64,000 bases of DNA. It comes from Anas platyrhynchos (lineage: Eukaryota; Chordata; Aves; Anseriformes; Anatidae). The DNA lies in contig NC_092590.1 of the NCBI RefSeq assembly GCF_047663525.1, forward strand, positions 19,094,001 through 19,158,000. The letters are read 5' to 3'. The notes beneath the pieces were generated by a model, which was not told the DNA's origin, did no database searches, and saw nothing but the letters and a program-made list of their open reading frames with translations. Positions 35,301 to 47,400 of this stretch are shown here, piece by piece. A program made the translations under genes and the position numbers. How positions within the stretch are numbered: position 1 is the first letter of the stretch; each line of letters starts with the position of its first letter.

Positions 35301-38300
35301 GAAAGCCCGAGTTCTTCATTATTTAAAGACATATTTTAAAAATATATTTGTAAATCCCTTCAAAAATCCAGCATCAATAGTGGTTTGAGATGCATACTTT
35401 ATCTTTTAATAACCTAATCTCAATGTATTTTTAAAATATTCACTAATAAAACCTTTTATGCTATGCATAGTGCACAGAGGTAGCCTCTTACTCCTTGTCC
35501 ATGTAGGGACACTGGGAAAAGACTCAATTTTTCTTTATTCCAGTAGTGATTTGTGGTCTCGCATATTCTGTGAAGAGGTGAAATGTGCACTAAACATACA
35601 GCTGTCAGGATCGTGGATTCTTCTTAAAGCATGTCACAGTGGCCTTCAAGATATCATTTCCCAAAGGTCTTTGAAAGGAAAAGGTGCTACCTAGAAGAAG
35701 TTGGTAATCTTAGAACTAAAACCAAGGATAGGCGTTGTATCCTAGTGTAGTGGGCTACAGACTTAGTCATCATGTTAAAATTACATCCGTCCTCTCTAAA
35801 TATATGTATTTATTAAAAGCAAAATGACAACTAAACAATTTTACTGACCTTTGAGAAGAGAGGGACTTGAAATGCAAGACAGAGAAGTCAAAGATGGCTA
35901 GGGTGTATCAGGCTTCGTGCTGCATGACAGCAAGCTCCATCTCCCTGCTTTATCGCAGCATCAGAATATTACAAAAGGAAGTTGTTTTCTCTTTGGTCAG
36001 ATAAAACCCTTTCAGTGCTTTATCTCAAGCTTAGGTTAGATTTTTTTTTTTTTTTTTTGTTAAATTAAAGTAGTAAATCCTTTATCCTTCTGGGTAAAAA
36101 AAAAATACCATCAGTAAGCAACCCTGAACACATTAAAGTTAGGCAAAGCTTCTAGTCAATGACAGTGTCTTGACATGTTAGGGAATGAGTTTAAGTCCTC
36201 TCCCCAAAAGCTTATGCCACATAATACCACTTTTGTTTATTTTTCATATGAGAACTGTGAATTACTTAGGGCACAGATGCAGCCTCTGGCACATTATTGT
36301 TCTGTGCCAAGAAAAATATCTACTTCTTGAGATGTTCATTCAGTTTTGACAGGGTTTGCCTGGAATTCAGCAAAGCACTGTTATCAGAGCTGAATTGTCT
36401 GCTATTTAATATTTGTTAGGAGAGTTGCATCCAATGTGCACTTTTTCACTCCAGGGAAGGGAAGGAGGTACAAGGTAATTTAATTGTTTGTGGGTTGTTT
36501 GTACCTGTAAAAATAAAAAAATAAAAAAATTCTCCTCAATTTTCTATACAGAGAAAGCCAGCTGCTTTTTTTTTCTCTGGAGATGTTAAAAAGCTCTGAT
36601 CTGTGCAAGCATAGTAGTGAGACTGTTCTTCACTAAAGGTCACTTCATTACACCAATCTCTGACTTCATCAGATCAACGTATCCTCAGAGAAGGCAGAGC
36701 AAAAATAGACCAAGATGACAAAAAAAAAAAAAAAAAATCAGGTATGGCAAAACTGTGCTCAGAGGGCAGGCTGGAAGTCTTAGCAGCAGGAGAAAGGAAA
36801 AGGTGTGCAGAGGGTAGATTTTGGCCTCTTCACTTTTTTCCACACAAGAGCATTGACTAGTTTTGACTAGAAGTTACAAAATCAATGTGATTAAATGTAA
36901 TTAATATACAGATATGTTTATATATAACATGTTTATTTCTGTGGAACTTTTTATGAGACTGAGGCAGTTGCTGAGACAGTAAGATTTAGCACTCTTACAG
37001 GAAGGAATGTGTAGTTATATCAGGTAACATTTGGGAGAAGTTTTAACTGTAAGAACTGGTGCCAGGGTTTCTGTTATTGGGGAATTCACAAAAAAAAGTC
37101 CACTTCATGATTGTCTGCTTGAGTTGTTCCTGAAAGCACCTGGCTTGTTAGAAGACTTGATTCAGACTGCATCTGAGTCTGATTCAATTTAACGAGCTCC
37201 TAGATGGAGGTCATAAACATTGGAAGGCCTCGCCTGTAGGTTTCTGAGTCTGGACAATGTGGGCTAAATTCCAAGCAATTGAAAAAACCCTGAGAAGAGA
37301 CCTCAGCCAACAGAGCTGGATTGAGATGGATCCTTTTCAGAAACGTGTTTCTTGAGCTATTCTGTGTGTATGTGCCAGCACATGCCCAGCTTTCCATGGA
37401 CATAAGTTATGACTGATCCGAATCACTTGAGCCAGTGACTTGCATGCCAAATTGAGAAACAGTGCCCAAACACAAACGCACAGGGAATTGACCTCAGCCT
37501 AGAGATTTGATAAAGTATGCTTTAAAAAAAATAAAAATCCTTCAACCTCAGTGACTTTCTGTCCTGCCATTTCTGAGATGTGGCTGCGGTTGACAGTTGA
37601 GTTATTGCTTTGCAAGATGCATACTTCCAGTCTTAGTGCAATCTCATATTTCTCTAGATAGTCTGAAGTTCATTCCATAATTTAGTTTGCTGTTAACTCA
37701 TAAACAGATTCAAAAATGCTGGTTTTATATTGAATTAGGGCTTGAAAAACAAGATGTCAAGAAGAAGGCTTTATAAAACTTTCAGTTTGAGGCCTTGGTG
37801 CAAGTTTTGGTACATTTTCTTTTAAATGTGTTGCCTTTTCCAGGATATTAATGAAGAATATTCTCCTCTGGAATGGTTAAATTTTTGAAATCATGTCAAT
37901 TATGCATCCTGAGTTCTGTGACTGACTTTAACAGCTTCTTTGGAATGGTGTTAATATTAAAGTAAGTTACTTTCATGATAATCTTGAGTGAGTTAAAACC
38001 TGTAACTCTTATCTGCCTTGACAGCTGAATTGTGAAATAACGTGGTAGAAAATCCAGTTATTTGGATCTGGTGTGGCTGGAAAGGTATGGATACTGGCCG
38101 GAAAAGTGTATTCCTTCACTCTGGATACATTGGTGAAATGAGAAGGAATTGCCTTAAATCTTTGCTGTTCCTCCGTGTTGTACCAGTTTGTAAGAGGGTG
38201 TGAAGTAGTGTTGTGTAGAAATGGACTCCCCAAAGGACCACGTTTCTTCTGTTGCTCAGCTTGCATCTTTGGCTCCTCTTGCCTGCTGACTGGTCTCACA

Positions 38301-40789
38301 CACCTTAAAGAGCTGCCTTGGTTGGCTTTGAATTCTGAATTTCCTTCTTATTTTTTTTTTTTTTAAAGGATTTAGGGTTCTAATATAGTGGGAGGACCCA
38401 GGATATAGCAGGGAGCGAAATGCTTCACAGGAGGAGGGCTGGAGATTGTGGGAATTTGATAGAGCTGGAAGAGAGAGTATTAGGGAGGGGATGACACTGA
38501 TAGCAGAGAGACCCTGCTGAACGGGCAGATATGACTAGCAACATATGGCGTGCAAGGGAGCATGACAGATCTGACCTTCCTACACCTGATTTCTTTTCTG
38601 TGACAGTTTGGGCATGGAGAACAGCCACAGCCTTTTTACCAAAGGAGCAAAAACTTGTCACTTCACAGGTGTCAGCAGCTGTGAGCTGTCCTGTAGGATC
38701 TGTTGGAAGGAAGCTGGAGAAATAACAAAAGCAAGATAGTGGCATGGGAACAACGAGCAGGTCAGCACTGGAGATGGGGAGAAAAGGAAGAGGGAAAGAG
38801 AATCAAACCGAGAACAGCAGAAAGGAAGGTAGGAGAAATAGAGAAGGGGAAGCTGCAGCTGAAAAAGGGCAACAAACTGTAAAAAGACAGAGGATGATTG
38901 AGGAAGACAGATGGCAACATGCAATAATCAAAGAATCTGCAGGTAAGTAACTTGTCCTCTGTTCCTTCTGTATGTATACCCTCCATCTTCCCCCTGGACA
39001 CAACAGAACAGAAGTCTTGCATGCAGTTGAGCACAGCAGTGAAAAAATAGTTGTGAAAGCAAAAGACTAGCAAGACTGATCTCCCAAATACTTTTGCCAT
39101 TCCTCAGTAATCACTTATTTTCTGTCCATTTCTTTCTATATTATGTAGTAAGGATGGGCCCATTTTGCTCACGTTAATGGATTGGTATGAATCAAAATCT
39201 CATCAAGGGCATGAGCAGGTGATGAAGTGTTGTTTTCAACTGGTAGGTGGAGTGGTACCAGTCAAAAATGACTTATTTCTAGAGTCCACTGCATCTTGGT
39301 GCTTTTCTCCTGCACTGACTGAAATGCTTGTATGTCAAAGGCTGTGTTTCTGCATGGCTTTGGATGATCTGAAGTTAACAGCTAGACTGCTCCACAGCAG
39401 TTATTTGAAAAAAGCTGTGCATTTTGGGAAGATGGTTATAGGGAGAGCAACCATTGGCAATGTTGTCATTGGTTGCCTAGTTTATATCACTGGTTAACAG
39501 AAAAAGAAGGTCAGCGAGCAACCAGAAGTGTTCCACTTGGTTGTTTTGTTGAACATGCACCTGGTATAAAATTGCCTCCACATGGCAGGCATCTCTAGGG
39601 CTTTGCACATCTATCAAGTTAATGAATGCTGAATGCCTGGCTCTTCTTATGACTTCCACCTGCTTTGCCTAGCTAGTGCTCCTTTGAGTTCAGTCGAGCT
39701 GTCCTGATTTTTCATTTGAGTAACTAAGAGGGAATTAAGGCGCATGTGTTTATTGCCTTAATAATTTCTACACTATTCTAAATTAACATGAAATATTTGT
39801 TTGGTTAGTGTTTTTGTGTGTGTACCAGTGCTTACGATGTCTCTCTGCTCCTGTTTTTGTTTTTTAAAAAAAAAAAAAATGGCTCCTGCTAATAGTTACT
39901 GAGTAATAACTTGGTAAAGCAGTGACAAACTCATCATGCAAATTACAGTTTGAAACTTGGATTGGTGCCATGCTGTACATCTTATTTCCCCCATTTGTTG
40001 CTAGAGTTGTTACAGAAATTAATGGCATCCAGTCCTGAAAAAAAAATGACCTCCAACTCTGAGTTCAGGAGAGTAGTGTTCATTAGAAAGTGATCAAAAT
40101 TGAACAGATTGAATTACTATGAGGAATTGCTATTAAATTTGCTGGCATACTTGCATTTAATCAAACAAGCTTTGTTTAAAGCAAGCGAGAGGAAAAGACT
40201 TTGTCAGTGCAGCGTTGTACAAATGACAGATCTGCTACCTGCTAATTAGGATACTGCCATGAAGCGCATCCATTGACATGAACTGAAGAGGAGTATGCTA
40301 ATACCCTAAGAAAACTAGGATCAATTTTAAATTTCACACCTTTTTTAAGTTTTTGCTTAGTTATTGAATGACCATGATTTAAAGAAAACCAGCCACAAGG
40401 TTTTATCCCATGACTTATTGCAGAAAGCAATGTTCATATTGCAAAAGCATGTGGAGAAATTAGTACCAGTCTCTTCTATCGCGTTTGGCACTGGAGATGT
40501 GAAGTAGTGAGTTTGTAATGAGTGGGCAGGAGGTTGGGAAGCGCCTAAAAGAAGAAAATCTACGGGGAAGAGTTGAACTCGAGGCGTACGGTGCACTTGG
40601 TGGGTTCTGTGAAGTTCTGAGTGCTTGGTTTGTAATCACTGATGTTAATTACTCCTTTTTAGAGGAAATTATATAACGGGTGGGGAGCAAAGCGTATTGA
40701 GCTCTGGACTCGGTGGTGGGAAGATGTTTTGAGCGTGGACCACTGTCAGGGCTCGCTCCCTTCCAGCAGCCACCCTGCCCCTTTGGCTT
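29301..40789. other. Intergenic region between MRPL1 and FRAS1
   Basis: No gene is recognised. The stretch is moderately AT-rich with homopolymer tracts (36041-36058, 36720-36737), an A/T-rich stretch at 36509-36530, a small palindrome at 33398-33420, and one exon-like open frame at 38744-38950, treated separately. Confidence 0.7.
33398..33420. repeat. Perfect 10-bp inverted repeat with 3-nt loop
   Basis: ggtttaggct (33398-33407), gtc, then agcctaaacc (33411-33420). It would form a tight hairpin in DNA or RNA. No gene context explains it. Confidence 0.6.
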
Positions 40790-41480
40790 TGACCCTGCAG
40801 AAGCGAGCCGCGAACAACATGAAGGAGAAGCCTCCTGCACCCGGGGCCGACTTCTGAGCCGCCCAAGCAGCCCCCAAAGCTCCCCCTGCCCCTGGGCTCA
40901 GCTGCGGGCAGGCAGGAGGAGGAGGAAGAAGAGGAGGAGGAGGAGGAGAGGCTCAGCCCCAGCCTCCTCAGCCGCGGCTGCCGGGGGCGGGGGTAGCGAG
41001 GCGCGGCCGGGGGCCGGGCCGGGCGGAGGGAGGGCGGCTTGCGGCGCATTTTTGGCGGCGCGGAGCGGGGCCGCTTTGTCTGCGGGGAAACTTTGGCGGG
41101 GGGCCGGGGGCCGAGGAGCTGCCCCGGCACCTGCCGAGGGCTGCCGGGGCTCCTCTGCGCCCGCCGCGGGGCCATGGGCGCCTGGGCGCCGCTCTGCCTC
41201 CTCAGCGCGGCGCTGGCTGCTGCCGCCTCAGGTGAGTCCCGTCCCGGGAGCTGCCCCGAGGGGGGGAGGAGGAGGAGGGTCGGTGCCCTGAGGAGAAGCC
41301 CCCCCCCAGGCGGTCCCTGTAGGTTTTGGGGCGCCTCCTCTCCCTCCCTCCCCGGCCGGGGGTCCGTGTGGCGCCCCCCGCCATTTTGGCTGCCCCCCGG
41401 CTCGGGCCGCCTGTGCCCGCTCCCAAAATGGGCGCGGGGGGGACCGCGGGCGGCTGAGGTGAGGGGGTGCCCGGCTGGGG
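40790..41480 (+). promoter_or_regulatory. FRAS1: CpG-island promoter and 5' UTR of FRAS1
   Basis: GC- and CpG-dense with no TATA box. A GGA/GAA purine tract lies at about 40914-40951. A YY1-type motif (GCCAAAATGGCGG on the minus strand) lies at 41378-41390, within the start of intron 1. The frame of the FRAS1 start is open upstream to about 41039 but contains no in-frame ATG before 41174, which supports that start. The transcription start is not resolvable. Confidence 0.7.
41174..41231 (+). CDS. FRAS1: FRAS1 coding exon 1 (signal peptide)
   Basis: FRAS1 is a very large basement-membrane extracellular matrix protein (VWC, furin-like, CSPG and Calx-beta domains; Fraser syndrome gene) acting with FREM proteins in epithelial-mesenchymal adhesion. 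Here only its start is present. ATG in strong context (gccATGg) opens MGAWAPLCLLSAALAAAAS, a textbook signal peptide with a short hydrophobic core and small residues before the expected cleavage site. It ends in phase 1 before a GTGAGT donor at 41232. The identification depends on exon 2, which continues with the conserved mature N-terminus, and on the position downstream of MRPL1. Confidence 0.9.
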
Positions 41481-44352
41481 CTGGGCTGGGGGCTTCACCT
41501 CAGGCACGGCACCTGAGGCGAGGGAGGGTGAGCAGGGGGCTTGGGACAGCTGAAAATCCACTAAGAGGTGGGGGTTTCCGAAGCCAGGGTCCTTTTTATT
41601 TTAAGAAATTGTGGGTTTCCAGTGCCTGGGTGCGAAGGGGGCTGAGCAGAGCCTCGTGGCCCCGTCCCATCCCGCGTGTCACCGCTGTTGGTGGCGGTGG
41701 GGAGGGCAGAGATCATTGCCCATGGGGTTTCTGCTTGTGCCGTGTGCTAAAACGGTGATAACGGGGGCTTTGGGAAGTGTTCAGGATCTTAAATCGTCAC
41801 CTTGCACCGATTTAAGAGATTTCTGAGGTAAACTTCACGTTGTGGGGATGTTGCTGTGAGTGTGGCGAAGGCATTGACCACTGACTGCTTCTGTCACTCG
41901 AATTGAAAAAAAAAGTGTTCTGGAGAGACTTAAAGCTCTGTGTGATCCTACTACAGCCGTCAGTGCAGGGGCTAAGGTTATTGATAGCTTGATTTTGGGA
42001 ACGCAGCGGGGCTGCGCTTGTGCTCTGAGGTTGTTTTCTGGCTTTCTCTTTGGCTGTGGGCTGTTGGTTCCCGAAGTGACAGGCTCCCCACGTACAGCTC
42101 CCAGTGTAAGGTGTCACGTTTGCTTTAGCCGTCCTAACGAACAGCAGGAGTTAGAGGCTGTGTCTGGGTGTGAACGGGGATATTAACCTGGTGAGCAGAG
42201 GGATTCATTTCCAAAAGAACAAAATCTGACAATCACCCTACCAACCACCTGTATGGGGTATGCCCGGCACAAGTAACTAGATGAAAGCCAGGGGGGTTCT
42301 TCCACAGCTCTCTCAGTGCATGCAAGGTGCCGTGCTCTTTGGAGGGAGCCCTTCCAGGTGAGCTTTGCAAACAGCCCCCTATCGCTCCGGTGACCTGGAG
42401 CTGTGTGGAAAGCCAGGGTGCTGCAAAGCACTGTTTGCTTTGTAGCTGCTCCTGGGGTGAGCCTGTGTGCACAAGGTGCAGGCTGTAGCACTGAGAGAGA
42501 CTCAGAGGCCTCTCCCATCCCCGCCGATGCCTGCCTGGCGATGAGTTCCTTGGCACACGACCGCTCTCTCGCGAGGTATTTACAGTGCCTGGCACAAAGG
42601 GCCCCAGATGTAATTACAGCCCTTTGAAGCAGAGGTAGGAAATGGTGCTGATTTTTTTTTGTGTCCCCCTCACACCCCTTTCTTAAGGGCTTCAAGTCTT
42701 TAGTGAAGGCTGTGACACAATAATTCATCTTTTATGATGTTAAGTCATTTTTTCCATACTTTTAAGGAACTATAGTCATTAAGTAAAGAAGGAAGGGCAG
42801 TGAGCCCTTTTCAGGATTAAAATGGTCAAGCTGTATCAGCTTTAAATAATTGGTGTTAAGTATTATTTTTTCATGTGCCTTCCAACCATATGTAACCTTG
42901 TAGCGTTTTGCACTGAATTTTGAGGTGCAGGAGGATGAGGAACCTTGAAATTATTCTTTCCTCTCAAAAGAAGAGTATGGGGGGAGGAAAGGGTTGTGAG
43001 GGGCAGGAGAATAAGTGGTATCTGATGAAAATAAATGCACTATCATGAAGTCTAGATACAGTAATATCTTTTTTTTTTTTTCTTTAACCTGGGTTGCTAT
43101 GGAAGCCAAGTAAATTAATGATCAGGTAATTGCTGAGAGCCTGAGTCTTAGTGGCACTCGAGTACCTTGGCACCACCATGAAAATGCAGTGTGGATGTGA
43201 GTGAAACCCGGCGTTTCAGCATGTCGTCCTCTCCCATGCTCAGTCTGCACGTGTCATCTTCCTAGTGCTGCCAGCATGAGTAGAAAGGAACCTACTGAGT
43301 ATGAAAGAAACACAACTGGGCTCTTAGGGCTCATCTTTTTGGCAGGGGAAAATGATTCCTGCTGGTGCCTCTGCAGCCTCTTGTAGCTGAGCTGAGGACC
43401 AGCTTGAAGGAGGAGCTCTCAGTCTCAAACAGTGCGGCTCCAAGGTTTTCTGTACAAATTTGTCTAATCTGCTTTTTATGGGAAAAACCACTCTTTGACA
43501 AGGAAATTCTTAGTTCTCTGGGTGGTCCCTCGAGGCAGCTTTTCTCCCGTTCTTTGCTTTTAATCTTTGGGCTTCTTGGGTTGCTTTTGATTTCACATTC
43601 TTGTCACAGTAGACAGATACGTGCTGTTGTTTGAGAAGGGCTGTTTCCCAGAAAATCAATGGAAGAAGTGTCACTGAGCTTATTCATGGCTTTATTTTCT
43701 AACCTCTTATTTGACTTATTGAAGCAGAATATATCAAGTGTGCTCGAATGGGTGCGCATCTCTCTGTCACTTGCCTGGAGAAGCTTTCCCTTTCCCAGCA
43801 GCATCAGGTGGGAAGCCTGAAGGCTGACGAGCCTGTCAGTGGGGGAGATGTGAGATGTGACACGTTGCCCGTGGAGTGAGTTAGGGGCAGGAATTCATGG
43901 CTGCTCTTCTCACAGTGATCACGCTTTTATGTGTATATTCCTGTGCTTATTTGTTTCTCCTGTAAATGGTAAACGGATTTATAGGAGCAGAGAGAAGAGC
44001 CTGCTCTTTAGCATGCAATTTAAGTGCTGTGTAACCTTGCATTTTTAAGGGTTGTATTTTGCCATTGAATAGCAGTGGCTTGCCTGTATTTCAGCGAGAG
44101 CTCGGGCCATGAATCAAAGTAGAGATAGAGTTGTAAGCTTCATCTTACGTGTATACTGTGAGCCCTTTTTCCTTGGAGGAGACAGCTGTGGCAGTGGAGG
44201 GAGAGAAGATGAGCCCCTTGCATGAGAGGCACCAAACACAGGAATCTGTCACCCAGCTGAGGGGACATAAGGGGGGTATAAGGTGATTGTGGGAATGGGT
44301 TGGCCTGTTCAAAATAAAATAAGGCAGGTGACTGGTGATTGTGTGTGTGTGT

Positions 44353-44394
<42 letters not shown>

Positions 44395-44431
44395 TTTTTG
44401 CTTCTAATCCATCCTTTTTTTTGTCCCACAG
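41232..44431 (+). other. FRAS1: FRAS1 intron 1 (3.2 kb)
   Basis: GT-AG intron. GC-rich at its 5' end, then ordinary sequence, with a dinucleotide microsatellite close to its 3' end. A branch-point-like ctaat lies at 44404-44408, followed by a T-rich tract and cccacag. No other gene is seen. Confidence 0.85.
44341..44395. repeat. (GT)n(AT)n compound microsatellite
   Basis: Six GT units, an AT interruption, three GT units, then about 16 AT/TA units with one imperfection (aata). It ends less than 40 nt before the FRAS1 exon 2 acceptor and is probably length-polymorphic. Confidence 0.95.
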
Positions 44432-44463
44432 GTGCCTGTGTCTACCAAGGCTTGGTTTTTGAG
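44432..44463 (+). CDS. FRAS1: FRAS1 coding exon 2 (32 nt)
   Basis: With the last base of exon 1 it encodes GACVYQGLVFE, matching the mature N-terminus of mammalian FRAS1 (GACVYQGSLLA before DATIWKPDSC). The acceptor is ttgtcccacag; the exon ends in phase 0 at GAG before GTAGGT. A second, closer-to-consensus donor (GTAAGC) starts four bases downstream. The first donor is preferred because it keeps alignment length with the family. The exon is small enough to be skipped easily, and skipping it would shift the frame. Confidence 0.88.
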
Positions 44464-47400
44464 GTAGGTAAGCTTCAGTGTATTATGTCAGGGAAAATGT
44501 TTGAGGAGGTGCTGTTGGACTTTACTCTCACTGCTGATTTTGTCACCTGTGCTGGGGATGGCTGATCTTCCTACAGGTCGCAGAGCAGCCTTCAGCCTGC
44601 AGGAAAACAGCAGCAAAATAAATATTGCCCTCAGGGAGGTCAGCAACTCTCCCTGGGCCTTTGTGAACCCAACCATTCTCCATCTCAGTACAGCTCTGCC
44701 TGCTTCTAACTGGGGCTCCTTATTTGTCCAGCGTGTGAAAGATGTGTGAGATTTTACAGCTTGGAAGATAGAAAACATAAATTTGCAGTCCTGGGAAGGA
44801 CAAAATAGTCTTTTGTAAAATGTCTCAGTGATGTTAGGTATGTTCTGTGTTTTTTTTTTTTTTTTCCCTAAATGTATAAGGTATTAGTGGCAGAAATTGA
44901 ACACATTTTCTCAATTGATTATGGTAAGTACTGGGTGCCTTGATGCTTCTTTCTTGATCCAAAGTATTTTGTTTTAGTGTCTTCCTCTTTACATGTACGT
45001 ATTCCACAAATAACTTCATAAATAGTCAAAATCTGTGATTCTTGTACAAACTGCTCTGTTCTGTAACACTTGGTAGCTCTGCTTAGGTGCTTTGGGCTGA
45101 GAGGGAAAGGCCGAGCAGCTTGCTGTCCTGGAGTGTTCCTGTACCTGCCTCCGACCCCACAGCCAACTTGCTTGGGGATCTGTTTCTGTGGTCTGGCAAG
45201 CAGCACGCAGCAGCCAGGGAAAATCTGGGTGTTCATTTCTCTTCCAGCAATTTAGCCAAGCGTGTGGCGTGTGAGAGAAGCATGGCTCCCCTGTAGCTTT
45301 TGGCCTTCTGACCTGGACCCTCGCCCTTGGAAGTTTTTTTGCCCCAAGAGGGAAATGTTGCGCAGATTGCTGGAGGTGAATGTTGCCAGTGGGTGGCTTG
45401 GGGAGAAGCTGCGTGAGGCTGAACAGGTTTGCTTCTCTCCGTAATGCACTGTGGGGAGTTGGTGTTTTAGGAGCCACTGGGAAGTTTGCCTGGGCTCCAA
45501 CTTGAAGGAGTTGTATGGCAGATCTCGCTTTTCTGAGCATTGCAGCTCAGTGAGCTGAAAGGTTGGTAAATGAGGGGTTTTAATCTGTTACCACTTCTCA
45601 CTGATGCCAGTTGCAATTTGTTTTTGCTTTCTGTGTTTCCTTGCTGTTGTTTCTCCACTTCCCCTGCAGCTGCGTCTGAAATGCTAGCGCAGGTCTTGGT
45701 GATACCTTGACATAAATTTTGTGTGTGGGGATATTTCACATTACCCGTCCCGTTTAAAGAACTTGCTCCCTGTATCCTTGACTTCATCTTTATCTCTGTT
45801 TAATAAGTTTGTATTTTTTATTAGGAAACCATTACAAGTTTTCATTAGCTGCACAAGAGAATTGCTCTGCAGTAAAACTCAGCTCAGCACCTGCATTAGT
45901 ATTTTGGCTCTGACATTTATAATAGAGTAAAACTGGAACGACTCAAGCTTATCGTTCTTAGAACAAGCTCCTATCCTCTAGAAGGAGCAGCACTGCCAGA
46001 GCAGCGTGCGAGGGATTTGCCTCATGTGGCCAAGCTGCATGTGGGTGGAAGGAGTAGACCCGAGTGACTTTGTCTGTACCCGAGGAGCTCTCTGTGCCTT
46101 CACCTGTGCACTGGAAAGCCAGAGGAAAGCAAGGGCAGGCCGTGTCCCAGCTGGAGGGGAGCTGAGCTGTCTGCATCAGGGGTTAAAGCAAATCTTACAC
46201 CAATGGGGGCCGACTTGTGAGAGCACAGGTGGGGCTGACAGCAGAATTTGGCTGTGGGGTTCCTCGCTGGTGATGCTGCTGCATGCCCCGAGGGGAGTGG
46301 AGGAGCAGGCTGGGGGATAACTCTGTGGTTTTAGCATTTGTGTATGACTGTGGGGAGCTGCATATAAAAACATGTTGAGTGGAGAAACCCCAGTGGCAGG
46401 GCAGACCTGCAGACAGGGATCTTATCTCGACAGAATCTGTTGCAGAGGAGGAATGTGCCTTCTGGGTACCTGTGCGTACAAACCATTTACTCCTGGGGAA
46501 GGCAGCTTTTCTGAATGACAAGAAGGCATCGGGCCAAACTCTGCAGCCTCTCCTGATGGCTGTCGTTGCAATGTGTCCCTGGCTCTAAAAGAGCTGTTCA
46601 TCCCCTCCCTGCCAATACATCTGTAGAAATTTCCTTACATCCAAAATTATGGTTTGAAATGCCTTTTTTCTTTTCAGTCTCATGCTATTCAGGGCTTTCC
46701 TTGGTGTGTTGGGTGCAAGTAGTTGTAGGTGAGCTGTTCCTAGGGTGTTGTAGGAACGCTAGTTGCTGCAAGTCTTGCTTTATGGCACTTGGCTGCCTTG
46801 CTTCTGCTGCAAACCCGAACTCTTCAGTCCCTTGAAAAATCCTCTGGGCATAAATCAGGCACTCAAGAACAGCGAATGCAAGTGCTGCAGAGCTGCGTGA
46901 ATCGTTGACACAGGGGAGAGTGCTCTGCATCTTGCTTGGCTGACTTAGCTGATTGTGTATCAAGGGTCAGCTTCTGTTCGTGCAGTTCCTCTGAGGGAAA
47001 ACATCTCTGTTTTGTTTCCAGCTGTGCTGGGGAGGCTTGTGTTATTCCCTCTTCCTTCACTTCACCTTTGAGGGAGTTTTCAGGTCCGTACTGCCAGCGC
47101 TGCTGCTTTTATTTAGCAAAGAAGAAAATGCACGTTCCTTGCTCTTCTTAGCTGGAGGGTAGCGTAGGTGGGGTGGGGAGACTTTCACGCCCCAGTGAAG
47201 GTAAATGGTCGGGGGAGGTATTGGCAAAGTCTGTGTCTGCATCTTTCTTCCAGCTGCCTCGTACCAAGAGTAGTTCTCAGCCCTGGGAGGATGGGAGAAG
47301 AATGGGGCTGTGAGTTAAGGTGGGAGCTGGATTAAATGGAAAGTGTGGTTTGGGAAATGACACTTTCTGTCTGGTAGGCTTTGCAAGAGGGAAGGACAAG

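Noticed and set aside
40669-41175. 168-codon minus-strand frame opposite FRAS1 exon 1
   Set aside because: Shadow frame of a CpG island; it is Pro/Arg/Ser low-complexity on the antisense of the GGA tract.
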